Positions 1 through 11,631 are shown, numbered from the stretch's first letter. The stretch: 64,000 nt of DNA from Arachis hypogaea (GCF_003086295.3 NC_092051.1:76633772-76697771), one strand, 5' to 3'. Notes: generated from the letters alone by a model not told the origin. Numbers and translations are program-made.

Positions 1-780
1 GCTCTTGAAAGAATGGTTGAAAAGGAGAAATGTTATTTGATAATCTGAAAAGGAGAAAAGCAGTGAAAAGCTTGCGAAAAAAAAGAAAAAAATGGCGAAA
101 AAGAAAAAAAAAGAGAGAGAAAAAAAGAAAAAGAAAAAGCAAGCAGAAAAAGCCAATAGCCCTTTAAACCAAAAGGCAAGGGTAAAATAAAAAGGATCCA
201 AGGCTTTGAGCATCAGTGGATAGGAGGGCCCACAGGAATAAAATCCTGGCCTAAGCGGCTAAACCAAGCTGTCCCTAACCATGTGCTTGTGGCGTGAACG
301 TATCAAGTGAAAACTTGAGACTGAGCGGTTAAAGTCGTGATCCAAAAGCAAAAAGAGTGTGCTTAAGAGCTCTGGACACCTCTAATTGGGGACTCTAGCA
401 AAGTTGAGTCACAATCTGAAAAGGTTCACCCAGTTATGTGTCTGTGGCATTTATGTATCCGGTGGTAATACTGGAAAACAAAATGCTTAGGGTCACGGCC
501 AAGACCCATAAAGTAGCTGTGTTCAAGAATCAACATACTGAACTAGGAGAATCAATAACACTATCTGAATTCTGAGTTCCTATAGATGCCAATCATTCTG
601 AACTTCAAAAGAATAAAGTGAGATGCCAAAACTGTTCAGAAACAAAAAGCTAATAGCCCCGCTCACCTAATTAAAACTGATCTTCATTGATGTTTTTGGA
701 ATTCATTGTATATTCTATTCTTTTTATCCTATTTGGTTTTTAGTTGCTTGGGGACAAGCAACAATTTAAGTTTGGTGTTG
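1..780 (+). other. 3' non-coding internal region of a FIDEL-like Ty3/gypsy element
   Basis: No coding ORF is visible. The sequence is the tail of an element entering from the left. It matches, in inverted form, 10807-11631 and 51992-52700, which lie at the same place in other copies: shared phrases include 'gcttggggacaagcaac' and 'taagtttggtgttg' directly before the LTR. Positions 60-165 are a purine-rich AAAAAG/GAGA tract. The last bases before the LTR (about 765-780) stand where a polypurine tract would be, although the block is G/T-rich rather than purine-only. Confidence 0.7.
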
Positions 781-1020
781 TGATGAGCGGATAATTTATA
801 CGCTTTTTGGCATTATTTTTAGTATGATTTTAGTATATTTTAGTTAGTTTTTATTATGTTTTTATTAGTTTTAAAACAAAAAACACATTTCTGGACTTTA
901 CTATGAGTTTGTGTGTTTTTCTGTGATTTCAGGTATTTTCTAGCTGAAATTGAGGGACTTGAGCAAAAATCTGATTCAGAGGCTAAAAAAGGACTGCAAA
1001 TGCTGTTGGATTCTGACCTC

Positions 1021-1045
1021 CACTACAAGAAAAACACCCATTCAG
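1021..1045 (+). repeat. CACTA left terminal inverted repeat
   Basis: It starts CACTACAAGAAAAAC and pairs with 6007-6031, with a single C/T difference at position 15 of the repeat. The preceding CTC (1018-1020) is one copy of the target duplication. Confidence 0.95.
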
Positions 1046-1055
1046 GTACACTTGA

Positions 1056-1345
1056 AAAGTGTAGCCAAAAGTGAAAAAAAATGATGCCTTAGGCTACGGC
1101 TACGCTTTTTGGGCTACGGCTACGCTTTTTGGAGTGATTCCTATTCGGCCGTTGCCTATTCTCAAAGGCTACGCTTTTCTGCACCAAGGGCTACGCTTTT
1201 GACTTTTGAGAATAGGCTACGCTTTTCAAGTGATGCTGTCCAGGACCAAAGGCTACGCTTTTTAACTTTCATTTTTCTAGAATAGGCTACGCTTTTTAAC
1301 ACTACTGCATCACTTGTAGAGCGTAATCATATTGTATACCATAGC
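1056..1345. repeat. CACTA left subterminal repeat block
   Basis: At least seven copies of GGCTACGCTTTT or its complement (AAAAGCGTAGCC) lie here, some overlapping as GGCTACGGCTACGCTTTTTG. Clustered short motifs in both orientations are the usual transposase-binding landscape of CACTA ends. Confidence 0.85.
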
Positions 1346-1456
1346 TACTTTTTATAAGCGTAGCCTTAGGTCCCTCTTTTTTTTTTGTATATTATAGCTA
1401 CTCTATATAAGTGTAGCCTTAGGTCCCTCATTATTTTTTTTATTTTCTATATTTTC

Positions 1457-1476
1457 TATATATATATATATATATA
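1457..1476. repeat. (TA)n microsatellite
   Basis: This is an uninterrupted TA run of about ten units inside the CACTA element, in a very AT-rich stretch. Confidence 0.85.
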
Positions 1477-1785
1477 AAATTCTAATAATTTTTTGTACAA
1501 CATAATATTTAATAATATGATTATATATATAATTATGTATTTTTAATTAAATAAGTTAAATATTATAAAATAAAAATAAATACACAATTTTATTAAACTA
1601 AAAAATATTCTAGCAAAAGACAGCAAATACATTCTAAAGATTCACAAGCATTGTAATGTTACAATATATTAGTACATAAAACAATGGATCCAACTATCCA
1701 ATTGAACAATCACTCAACAATAGAGTAAAAAAAATGAAACATGTCTAAACTACTACTTTCCATGTATCAATGAATATAAGGAGGA

Positions 1786-1899
1786 TTACAAATTATTGTT
1801 GTATTTTGATATACTGGATTCGCACAATGCTTGCTCCTCTATTTCAGGATATCTCAAATCTTTCTTGGCGGTACTTTTATTTGATGCTGCTGCAGCCAT
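1786..1899 (-). pseudogene. Possible captured terminal exon inside the CACTA
   Basis: On the minus strand a polypyrimidine-type acceptor (TTTTGACAG) directly precedes an ATG, followed by 37 codons beginning MAAAASNKSTAKKDLRY and a TAA stop. The lysine/alanine-rich start looks like an ordinary protein rather than random translation, but I recognise no family. It could be the last exon of a gene fragment picked up by the transposon, or part of a decayed element gene. It may also be coincidence. Confidence 0.25.
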
Positions 1900-2362
1900 C
1901 TGTCAAAAGAATCACTAGTTGAGTTCTACAACAACAATATCAGAAAAGTTAGTTTAGTTCATACCTCTTCAGATCGCGCTATCATGCTTGGAGGACTAAC
2001 ATCTAAATAAGCATAAGCCATTAAGTCCAATGGCCAACCAGTAATTTGTATTGGAAAACATTGAGATCTGACCAAAAATAGAACAAAATAAGTTGGTAAC
2101 AATTAAAGTTAAAAGTATTCATCGGAATGATATCTTAAAGGCATATCAGATAATATAAAGTCATCAAGAGAGAGTAAGAAACGAAATGTTATGGGCTTAT
2201 GGCCATTATGAAAATAGAAGCTATATCAGTTAAACAGAGCAGGTAGAACAACCCTCAATACTAAACTACCAAGCAACCCCATTTATTAGGATGACCAACC
2301 AAAAGACAGATCCAAGCTAACACTTGTGCATTTTAAGTAATTCAGAAAAAATGGAAAAAAGC

Positions 2363-2378
2363 CACACACACACACACA
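2363..2378. repeat. (CA)n microsatellite, first copy
   Basis: About eight CA units lie in the context AAGCC-(CA)n-TATCCTTC. The same context recurs at 2734-2750, so a short block around the microsatellite is duplicated about 370 bp apart. Confidence 0.85.
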
Positions 2379-2733
2379 TATCCTTCAGAAGACCAGAAAA
2401 TCAGAACCCTGATTTCATAACCATAATAAAAAAAAACTATATGTGAATTATATGGGAGCATAACAGCAATAAAAAAATGTCTATGTATAGATTCTGTTTA
2501 CCCTGGTTGATTGGCTTGATTCTGAAATGCTACATATATCTCAGTTAATAAAACATCACGTTCTAAATAATCATCACCCTAATCAAAAGAAAGTACAGAC
2601 CTCAATGAGAAAATAAAGATAGGTACCTAATGGTAACTTCATCCCAGCCTTAGTGATTTCATAAGGGATAGTAGATTGATTTTTTGTTACAAACAATTGC
2701 CGGGGAACTCCAACCTTGCCTAAAATCAAAAGC

Positions 2734-2750
2734 CACACACACACACACAC
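2734..2750. repeat. (CA)n microsatellite, second copy
   Basis: This is the duplicate of 2363-2378, with the same flanks (AAGCC before, TATCCTTC after). Confidence 0.85.
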
Positions 2751-4716
2751 ATATCCTTCGGAATCAAAAGTGATCAGAAGCACTAATAAAAATTAAATAA
2801 GCAAGAGTAATCAAAAGCACTAATAATATGCCTTATAATAAAAAATAATATGCATAATAAACTAAATTCACTAATGAAACCAGCAAGAGTGATCAGAAGC
2901 ACTAATGAAGCAGAGCAGTTTTTTAAGTTAAAAATACCATGTTAAAAAGACTACTCTAACCACCACATTTAGAATGAATTAGCTCAAGAAAGTATCCTGA
3001 AACGACTAAAACGGATCATCAAGGGACACCACATTTAGTATGTAATTTCTCATTGTGTAACTGAATGCCTTCCTTTATTTAAACCTAGGAATTCTAATGA
3101 TGCGCCATCTTCCAAACTAATTGGTTATTACAATAGTTGACAAATTGCAATGAGCCACGAAAATACTGCAGCATATATAATCCACATGAAACAAAAATAA
3201 TTAACATGAAATCAGTAAACTACTCTAGACAAATGAAAAATAGTCCCCATTAGTACTTGATTTTTGTTTATTAGAACATTACCATTTACCACTACAAAGT
3301 AAACTATGCTGATTAAGAAAGCAACAATCATTCACATACAAATCCAAGAATCAAGCAGCTGACTGGTCAATAAGCATACTCAATGGAAAGGTTTCTGCCA
3401 TTTAATCACCAAATACAACTAAAATCAATATCTAACTATTCTAACCCTTACCTTTTTGTTGATCAAATACACAAGACTTGTCCCTGTTTTTCTCTTGAGC
3501 CCAAACCTTAACCGTTCCAAGAACCAGAATTTTGGTTACATTTCACAAGGCCATTCGACCAAATTAAACACAGAGGAGAGAAAATCACTCACCTCTCTTT
3601 GCTTGTGGTGGTAGTTGTGTTAACAGAAATTGAATAAACTGAAAAAAAAAATGGAGCAAGAGAATTATCAGAATTTTGAATTAGAGGAGAAAAGAAAGAA
3701 GATGAAGTCGCTGTCCTTACCTAGCAAAGAAACTCGAAGAACAGTTGGGTGAGTGGAACGCAGCTCCCTCTTAAGCTCCAGTCAGCTCCCTCCTTGGCCA
3801 TCATTCTCTTTCTCTTGGTGCTATGGTTGATGAAGAGCCAAAAACTTGAAGAACACTCCTGTTTTTGCTCCCTGGTGCTTTGGCTATTCCTCTGTTCCTT
3901 GCCCTCTCTCTACTGTCTGTGAATTCATGCGGGAGACAGACAGAGACAGACAGAGAATGGCCCTCCATTCCTCCTCTGATTTCTGAACGTGAAATCTTGT
4001 TGACCCTGCCATTCAATATTCAATATTAGGGCAATCACTTGATAAACTTTGACTTCACTAGTTCACCATCTACACCCACATTTAGATCCTTCTGCAACTC
4101 ACCTGATTAGTACGACCATTGCTATACTTATGAACAATACTTATCTTCAAGAAATGGAAAAGAGCTGTAATAGGGGACTGAACCGACCACTTAGAATTTA
4201 GAAACATGCAAGATTACAGCTCTTGAATCAAATTCCTTCCTATTAAGTTCTACAAGATTACAGCTCTTGAGTCAGAAAGACTTTAGCCAAAACAAGCAAA
4301 AAGAATAAATAAAAGCACTCCTCAGAATCCTGACAATAATTGATTAACATATAGTCACATATAAAGAGAGAAGGAGGTAACTTCAATACTTCATCCTAAT
4401 CCTTTTTACAAAACCCAAAGTATAACTAATCCATTACAAGCACCAAGCTCATTTGTATTAGGGCAAAACAAAAACCATTCTTATTGCTTAGTTAGCAACA
4501 AAAAACTTTATGTTTGTCCATATATATTTTCTAACAATAATGTTCCACATTTCCACTATATGTGCCTAATAAGAAAATTCCACATTACTGTTGAGTTAAG
4601 TATTTATATTTAATACATAATATATGTCAAAATAGTTTAACATAAATAATCCAAAACAACTACCCTAATACTAATGATTGTCATGCATCTAAAATGATTG
4701 TAATGCATATTGGAAT

Positions 4717-4995
4717 ATGAGAAAAGCTGTTAGATTGAAATCTACTGGAAATAAGCGTGCAAAGCCTTCCAAACTTGAGGACAAGGATCATGCAGATAAT
4801 TCAAAGGACAAGGACCATGCAGATAATTCAGAGAACAGTACTACTGTTTCATCAAATGAAGATGCAAAACGAATTTTGAAAGATATGTCGTCTGCAGAGC
4901 AAAGTGATCTATTTGCTATTGTTACATTTAAACTTGAAAATTTTGTTCAGAGTCGGCACCCACCAGGAAAGCAATATGATACAATTCATTGGTGA
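4717..4995 (+). pseudogene. Possible captured gene fragment in the CACTA (92 codons)
   Basis: This open frame encodes a hydrophilic, basic-then-acidic peptide with a duplicated KDKDHADNS element and a C-terminal part containing MSSAEQSDLFAIVTFKLENF. Its composition is more protein-like than its surroundings. No family is recognised. It could be a fragment of a transposon accessory protein or of a host gene. No intact gene structure is evident. Confidence 0.25.
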
Positions 4996-5287
4996 GTTTC
5001 TACCAACTTATTCATTGAGAAAACAGAAACGGAAGCTGAAAACAGAGAAGGAGAAGCCAACTTATTCATTGAGAAATCACAGAAACAAAAACTTATTAAC
5101 GCTGCATTTGGATTCATTCTAAGAAACAAACCCTAAAATACCACAAATCTTCATCAACAATAGCATGCATGTAATCAAATTACAGTTCACAAACCCATAT
5201 TTCACAGATTAAAACCCCCAAATTAAAACCCCTAAAATAGGAACCCTAAGCCTCTGATCAATTTCAGAAGCAAATAGAAATCAATAC

Positions 5288-5659
5288 ATACCTATTCAAT
5301 GATGTGAGCACAACGAAGATGAGAAGCATGGAGATGACGATGGCAAGAGCGGCGCAGCGACGATGGTGAGAGCGGCTCAGCGACGATGGCGAGGGTGGCA
5401 CAACGACGATCAGTGCAAGCGATGGTGAAGAGGAGTGTCGGTCAGTAGTGGGGAGTGGGGGGTGAGTGGGGAGTGGGAGGCGACGACGGTCAATGGCGAG
5501 AGTTACAGGGTTTCTTCTTGTAGGGCAACGATGGCGAGGGCTTCTACTTCGCGATGAAGGTGATGAAAGTGATGAGTGAGCTTTTAGGAAAAAGTGAGAC
5601 TGAGGGTTTACGAAAGAGGACGAAGGTGATTGAGTGACATTTGGAGGGAATTGAATCAC
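5288..5659 (-). other. Host-like leader/first-exon sequence in the CACTA (minus)
   Basis: Read on the minus strand this is C/T-rich with repeated CATCGTCGCTG-type units. It reads into ATGCTTCTCATCTTCG and ends at a splice-donor-like TTGAATAG|GTATGT. It resembles a plant 5' untranslated region with a first exon, possibly the captured promoter-proximal end of a gene. The frame is open for 131 codons but is low-complexity (Ser/Pro/Arg) and probably not a real protein. Confidence 0.3.
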
Positions 5660-5749
5660 AAAAATTTTACTAAGTGTGATGAGTTTGCTTTCAGGAAAGA
5701 GGAAAAAATTTCACTAAGTGTCAAATTTTTTACTCTAGATACATTAGGC

Positions 5750-5995
5750 ATCGCTTTTTAAGTGCACCCAAAACTTAAAAAATAGGCTATCCTTTAAAAG
5801 CGTCTCCTTTGATACGAAAAGTGAAGCTATAGATATCAACCTACGGCTACGCTTTATAAGTGATTTCTATAATACCTAAGGCTACGCTTTTTAAATGATG
5901 CCGCATTTGTGTATACTTTTCTCTTATAAAAAGGCAACACGGAGAAAAGCGTAGCCTATGCTATGAATAGGCTACGCTTTTCAAATGTAGCTTAA
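5750..5995. repeat. CACTA right subterminal repeat block
   Basis: This is the counterpart of the left block. GGCTACGCTTTT-type motifs recur in both orientations, for example near 5849, 5881 and 5950-5985, up to the terminal repeat. Confidence 0.85.
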
Positions 5996-6006
5996 AAAAA
6001 GTGTGG

Positions 6007-6031
6007 CTGAATGGGTATTTTTCTTGTAGTG
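6007..6031 (-). repeat. CACTA right terminal inverted repeat
   Basis: It ends TTTTTCTTGTAGTG, the inverse of the left end, and is followed by the second CTC target duplication at 6032-6034. Confidence 0.95.
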
Positions 6032-6390
6032 CTCCTTGCACTCGAAGTGGATTTTCTAGAGCTACAGAAGCCCAATTGGTGCGCTCTCAATTGAGTTGGA
6101 AAGTAGACATCCTGGGCTTTCTAGCAATATATAATAGTCCATACTTTGCCCAAGATTTGATGGCCAAAACCGGCGTTCCAAGTCAGCATAAAAATTCTGG
6201 CATCAAAACGCCAGAACTGGCATAAAAGCTGGAGTTAACGCCCAAACTGGCACCAAAGCTGGCGTTTAACTCCAAGAAAAGTCTCTATACGTGAAAGCTT
6301 CAATGCTCAGCCCAAGCACACACCAAGTGGGCCCAGAAGTGGATTCTGCATCATTTACTCATTTCTGTAAACCCTAGGTTACTAGTTTTC

Positions 6391-6400
6391 TATAAATAGG
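6391..6400 (+). promoter_or_regulatory. TATA box of LTR A
   Basis: TATAAATAGG lies where the LTR promoter is expected, upstream of the U5-type conserved motifs at 7300-7370. Equivalent boxes occur in other LTRs (14913-14922 minus, 48681-48689 plus, 51403-51412 minus). Confidence 0.6.
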
Positions 6401-7310
6401 ACCTTTTGCTATTGTATTTTACACACTGGATCATACTTTTCATCTTGGAGCTTGTATGTTCACGCTTTGGGAGGCTAGCCATTCGGACATGCCTAGATCT
6501 TTTGTTCTTATGTATTTTCAACGGTAGAGTTTCTACACACCATAGATTAAGGTGTGGAGCTCTGCTGTTCCTCATGAATTAATGCAAAGTACTATTGTTT
6601 TTCTATTCAACTCAAGCCTATTTCTTCTCTAAGATATACACTCGTTCTTCAACCTTAAGAATGTGATGATCTGTGACACTCATCATCATTCTTACCTATG
6701 AACGCGTGCCTGACAACCACTTTGGTTTTATATGCAATCAAGCTTGAATGTGTATCTCTTGGGTTTCTAATCTAAGATTAGAACCTTCGTGGTATAGGCT
6801 AGAATCATTAGTAGCCATTCCTGAGATCCGGAAAGTCTAAACCTTGTCTGTGGTATTCCAAGTAGGATCTGGGAAGGGATGACTGTGACGAGCTTCAAAC
6901 TCGCGAGTGTTGGGCGTAGTGACAGACGCAAAAAGATCAATGGATCCTATTCCAACATGATCGAGAACCAACAGCTGATTAGCCGTGCTGTGACAGCACA
7001 TTTGGAACATTTTCACTGAGAGGACGGGAGGTAGTCATTGACAACGGTGAAACCCAACAAACAACTTGCCATGGAAAGGAGTACGAATGATTGGATGAAG
7101 GCAATAAAAAAGTAGAGGTTCAGAAGGAACAAAGCATCTCCATACGTTTATCTGAAATTCCTACCAATGAATTACATAAGTATCTCTATCTTATTTTATG
7201 TTTTATTCATATTTTAATTATCAATTCTCCATAACCATTTGAATCCGCTTGACTGAGATTTACAAGGTGACCATAGCTTGCATCAAGCTGGCAATCTCCA
7301 TGGGATCGAC

Positions 7311-7326
7311 CCTTACTCACGTAAGG
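7311..7326 (+). other. LTR hairpin 1 (CCTTAC-TCAC-GTAAGG)
   Basis: This is a perfect 6-bp stem with a 4-nt loop, directly after GGGATCGA. The same hairpin with altered but still paired stems occurs in the other LTRs of this group: CTCAC/GTGAG at 14049-14062 and 49181-49194, and CCTTAC/GTAAGG at 20720-20735. Confidence 0.65.
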
Positions 7327-7338
7327 TTTATTACTTGG

Positions 7339-7364
7339 ACGACCCAGTGCACTTGCTGGTTAGT
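7339..7364 (+). other. LTR hairpin 2, ACGACC element
   Basis: ACGAC is followed by stem CCAG, loop TGCACTTG, stem CTGG, then TTAGT. The loop sequence TNNACTTG is kept in six LTRs while the stem varies as CCAG/CTGG, CCGG/CCGG or CTGG/CCGG. Confidence 0.65.
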
Positions 7365-7447
7365 TGTGCGGAGTTGTGATAAAGAGTTGAGATTACAATT
7401 GTGCGTACCAAGTTGTTGGCACCATCGATGATCACAATTTCGTGCAC

Positions 7448-7625
7448 CAATGCTTCTGCCATAAAAGTCAGAGATAGGCATGGTGAAGTCACCAAGAACC
7501 TTTCTTGCCTCTCCTTCATGTCCGGCTATGTCTTCAGCTTCTTGTTCAAAATTTTCTGAAAGTTTTCTTCTGGAGTGTTGTGCTTTAATTTGTTGTAAGC
7601 TCCTCCTTAAAGTTCTTTCATGTTA
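7448..7625 (-). pseudogene. gag: N-terminal gag remnant (FIDEL/Athila type)
   Basis: Minus-strand translation gives ERTLRRSLQQIKAQH, then KLSENFEQEAEDIA, then ARKVLGDFTMPISDFYGRS. This aligns with the start of the gag at 17090-18718 (ERTLKRKLREAKAQHFG ... RKMLGDFTAPTSNFYGRS). About 58 residues remain; the rest was cut off where LTR A inserted. It belongs to the minus element whose PBS is at 9228. Confidence 0.85.
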
Positions 7626-9227
7626 AGGATCAAGATTAAAGAGAGGTTCTTTATCCCTGTTCCTGATCATAAACAAGAAAAGAAAAAACCAAGGACAAAG
7701 GATAATGGGAGCTCTATGTTCAAGAACAGAGGACTCCATGTGAGATGTGAAGAAAGAAGAGGAAGAAGAATGAAGATAGAAGAAGTAGAAAAAGAATTCG
7801 AATAAAGAGAGGAGAAGAATTAGAAGTAGAAAAGATAAATAGGAATTAAAATATTTTTGTTTTTGTTTTATTTATTTATGTAATTCGAAAATAAAGGTTA
7901 ATAAATTTAAAAAGATTTGAAAATTAAATGATAAATTTTTGAAAATAGAAAAAATAGATAGAAGATAATTTTCAAAAATAGGAGAGAGAAGAATTAGTTA
8001 AGTTTTGAAAAAGAAGAGAGAGTAAACAAGTAAACAATTAGGAAAGATTTGAAAACAAAAAAAAGATAGAAGATTAGAAAAGATTTGATTTTGAAAATAT
8101 TTGAAAAAGTCAACAAGATAAGATAAGAATTGAAAAGATTTGAAAAAGATTTAATTTTAAAAATTTAAAAGGAGATAAGATAGAAAAGATAAGATAAGTT
8201 AGGTAAGAAAGATAAAATAAAGAAGTTAAGAAAAGATAAATTTTAAAATTTAAAATGATTGGAAATTTAAATTTTAAATGTAAAAATCAAATTTTGAATT
8301 TTAAATTTTGAAATTTGAATTTTGAATTTGAAACAAGATAAGATAAAGATTTGAAAAAGATTTGATTTTTGAAAGTTTGATTTTGAACTTTGAAATTTGA
8401 AATTTCGAATTTTGAAATTGAATTTTAAATTTTGAATTTAAAATAAGATAATATAAGATTTTTGAATTTTTATGAAAGATAAAAAGATAAGATAAGATTT
8501 TGAAAAAGATATGATTTTTAAAAAGATTTGAATTTTGAAATTTAAAACCAACATAAGATAAGATAAAAATTTTGAAATTAAAATCTTGAAAAATTGCTTG
8601 TGATTTTCAAAAATTTCAATGAAAGATAAGAAAAGATATTTTATTTTTTTTTTATTTTTGAATTTAATGAAGAAAGAGAAAAACAAAAAAAAGATACCAA
8701 ACTTAAAATTTTTAGATCTAAAGCACCTACTATGCAAAAAGTAGAAGGAAAAACACAAAGAGACACCAAACTTAAAAATTTTAAGATCAAAACAAAAAGA
8801 AAAACAAGAATACTTTGAAGATCAAGAAGAACACCAAGAACTGAACTCAAAAATTCTAAGAACACAAGAACATGCAAAATACACCAAATTTTAAAAATTT
8901 TAAAAACCAAAGACAAAATTTTCGAAAAATTAAAGAAAATACACAAGAAAACACCAAACTTAAAAATTGACACAAGACTCAAACAAAAGACACTATTTTT
9001 GAAATTTTTAGAAAGAAAGACTTAAGAAATTTGAAAATTCAACAAGAAAAAAATCAAACGACTCAAACCAAGAATAAGGATTAAACAAAGAAAACAAGTT
9101 TTTTAAAAAAAATTTGATTTTTTCGAAAAAAAGAAGAAGAAAATAAAAATAAAATACTTTAACAAAATTAAAGACAATACCTAATCTAAGCAACAAGATA
9201 ATCCGTCAGTTGTCCAAACTTGAACAA
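7626..9227 (-). other. Untranslated leader of a FIDEL-like element
   Basis: This 1.6-kb very AT-rich stretch between PBS and gag is dominated by AAAGATTTGA/TTTTGAAA units. The long minus-strand frames here (for example 8438-9196) are F/L/K-rich low complexity and I do not treat them as genes. The same kind of leader sits at 18719-20613. Confidence 0.7.
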
Positions 9228-9245
9228 TCCCCGGCAACGGCGCGA
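9228..9245 (-). other. Primer-binding site, tRNA-Asp
   Basis: Minus strand reads TCGCGCCGTTGCCGGGGA, 17/18 to the complement of the tRNA-Asp 3' end. It lies nine bases from the LTR end, as in the other copies. Confidence 0.85.
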
Positions 9246-9254
9246 AAAACTTGG

Positions 9255-10806
9255 TGCACGAATCCCCACACTTCGTACAACTGTACTAGCAAGTGCACTG
9301 GGTCATCCAAGTAATACCTGAGCGAGTCAGGGTCGATCCCACGAGGATTGTGGTTTGAAGCAAGCTATGGTTATCTTGTAGATCTTAGTCAGGCGAATAG
9401 AAAGGAAGATGGTTTGGTTAATTGCATAAAAGAAAATAAGGAGATCTGAACTAGGTTGACCTGATTATAATGATAAGAAGATAGTTAAGGCTTGGAGATG
9501 CTTTATCCTTCTGGATTAACTCTGGTCTTACTGTCTTCTTCAATTGTGAATGATTTCTTCTATGGCAGGTTGTATGTGATCAGCGCCGAATGGTCGCGGT
9601 CGCCAATGCTCCTCCAGATCTGAACCCCATGGTTAGTGTGGATCCATTCTGATTAAGGGTGAAGCTCCTGCAATCCATTCTCTTTAATGATCCTACTCAA
9701 AATGCCACAGACAAGGTTAGATATTCTAGATCAAAGAATGATGCGCCTTTGGGTTCTAGCCTTTACTAAAGAGACCCTAATCTCCCCATACCTCGGCTGA
9801 ACTGGTGTCTCGAGAAGTCTCCAACAAAGTCGTGGATTAGCCGTCTAAGAGATGTATAATCAAGTTGGTGGTTCGATGCTTTCCAGTTACATATTCACAC
9901 GAACCTAAGAAGAACACGGCTGGTTGTCAGGCACACCGTCTTAGTACGAAGAACAAAGATGATTGTCACGGGTCATCCCATTCATCAAGTTGAAGAATGA
10001 AGATACATCTTAGAATTGAATCAAACACGGATTGAAGAGAAACAGTAATAGTTTTATTAATCCATAAAACTTAGCAGGGCTCCTCCCCTCAACCTAGGAG
10101 GTTTAGAAACTCATACTGATAGAAAACTCAATGATACACGAAAATATGGCATAAAAGTCCTCTAAGATTATGTAAAATATCCCTTAAATACTAAACTAAT
10201 GACTGAGGATTACATGAAAAGGGTAAAATAGTATTTTTAGTGCTAAAATTCACTTCCGGGGCCCACTTGGTGAGTGTTTGGACTGAGCTTGATTGAGATC
10301 CACGTGCTATGAGGCCTCTAGGGCATTGAACACTGGCTAGGGGATCCTCTTTGGGCGTTTGGACGCCGGTTTCCTCCTTTGGGTGCTGGACGCCTGGACT
10401 AGGGCAGGAGGCTGCTGTTCAACGCTAGTTTTGGGCCTTCTATTTTGAAGCAAAGTATAGACTATTATACATTTCTAGAAAGCTCTAGATGTTAGCTTTC
10501 CATAGAAATTTAGAACTCTCTATTTGGACATATTTAGCTCTAGAAAAGCTCTTCCAAATGCAAGGAGGTCAGATCCAGACAGCATCTATAGTGCTTTCTC
10601 TATTTCTGAATCTGACTTTTGCTCCAGCTCCTCAATTTTAGCCAGAAAATACCTAAAATTGCACAAAAAACACACAAACTCAAAGTAGAATACAAAAATG
10701 TAAATTTTACACTAAAACATATGAAAACTTAATAAAAAATAAACAAAACATGCTAAAAACTATATGAAAATGATGCCAAAAAGCGTATAAAAATATCCAC
10801 TCATCA
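9255..10806 (-). mobile_element. FIDEL-like LTR (B)
   Basis: On the minus strand it starts TGATGAGTGGATATTT (10806) and ends TTCGTGCA (9255), 1552 bp. A PBS and leader follow on one side and the 3' internal region of another copy abuts the other side (10807 on). The LTR is thus shared between two internal regions, a sign of recombination between copies. A hairpin-2 element lies at about 9281-9308. Confidence 0.85.
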
Positions 10807-11631
10807 CAACACCAAACTTAAACTGTTGCTAGTCCCCAAGCAACTAAAAAACAGTAAGATAAAAAGAAGAGTAAGTTACAATAAATCTCAGAGTTTCCAT
10901 TGAAGCTTAGTTTGAATTAGATGAGCGGGACTTAGTAGCTTTTTTCTTCTGAATAGTTTTGGCATCTCACTATTCATTGAAACTCAGAAATGTTGGTCTC
11001 TTTAGGAACTTAGAATCCAGATGATATTATTGATGTTCCTAGTTCAATTCTTTTTTATTCTTGAACACAGCTTTTAGAGTCTTGGCCGTAACCCTAAGCA
11101 CTTTGTTTTCCAGTATTACCACCAGATACATAAATGCCACAGACACTTTAACTGGGTGAACCCTTTCGGATTATGACTCAGCTTGGCTAGAATCCTCAGA
11201 TAGAGGTGTCCATAGTTCTAAAGGGTTATTGGCTTTTTGCTCTTGCCTTTTAGTTTAAAGAGCTATTGGTTTTTTCTGTTTCTTATTTTTTTCATTTTAT
11301 TTTATTTTTTTTGCCATTTTATTTTTGCATGCATATTTATATAATTTTTTTTTTCTTTTGCAACATGCTTTTTCTTTTTCTTTTTGCTACGTTTTCTTGC
11401 TTCAAGAGTTAATTTTTAGATTTTTCAGATTACCAGTAATACTTCACTTTTATCATCATTCTTTCAAGAGCCAACATTCTTAATTTCAACTTCAAATATA
11501 CACTGTTTATTCTTACATTCAGAAATAAAAGCAATACCACCACATCAAAATAATTGAACTATTCTTATTATATAACTTTATCTTTCAATTCTTTTCAATT
11601 AAAATTTTCTTTTAAGCAAGGTGAGAGATGG
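10807..11631 (-). other. 3' non-coding internal region, FIDEL-like
   Basis: It has no ORF. It begins (minus orientation, next to the LTR) with the AAGTTTGGTGTTG block and is homologous to 1-780 and 51992-52900. T-rich tracts fill 11280-11400. It ends abruptly at an LTR terminus at 11632. Confidence 0.7.

Larger units (their letters stand above)
1021..6031. mobile_element. Non-autonomous CACTA (En/Spm-type) DNA transposon, 5.0 kb
   Basis: Both ends begin CACTACAAGAAAAA, and the terminal inverted repeat is 25 bp with one mismatch (1021-1045 and 6007-6031). A 3-bp target duplication CTC flanks it (1018-1020 and 6032-6034), and removing the insert restores a continuous LTR. Both subterminal regions are full of the motif GGCTACGCTTTT in both orientations, as expected for binding sites of a TNPA-like protein. 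No transposase-like ORF is present, so movement would need a trans-acting enzyme. The interior is AT-rich with short ORFs, microsatellites and possible captured exons. The insertion is younger than the host LTR. Confidence 0.93.
781..7446 (+). mobile_element. FIDEL-like LTR (A), split by a CACTA transposon
   Basis: The LTR starts TGATGAGCGGATAATTTATA at 781 and ends near TTTCGTGCA at 7446. Removing the CACTA insertion and one copy of its TSD leaves about 1.65 kb, the size of the related LTR at 20641-22343. Internal sequence precedes it, so it is the 3' LTR of a plus-strand element. It contains a TATA box (6391), palindromic TGGCGTTT/AACGCCA modules (6165-6275), and two hairpins near its 3' end (7311-7326 and 7339-7364). 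Downstream it abuts a minus-strand gag remnant, so this element probably inserted into that gag. Confidence 0.8.

Noticed and set aside
7301..7312. Internal Pol III B box (complement GGGTCGATCCC) indicating a tRNA gene or SINE
   Set aside because: It has one mismatch to the B-box core, no A box at the right distance, and no cloverleaf. It is better explained as a conserved LTR motif.
8438..9196. Three overlapping minus-strand frames of 62-113 codons
   Set aside because: They are F/L/K/I-rich translations of AT-rich leader repeats between PBS and gag. The similar frames in the leader at 18719-20613 share only composition.
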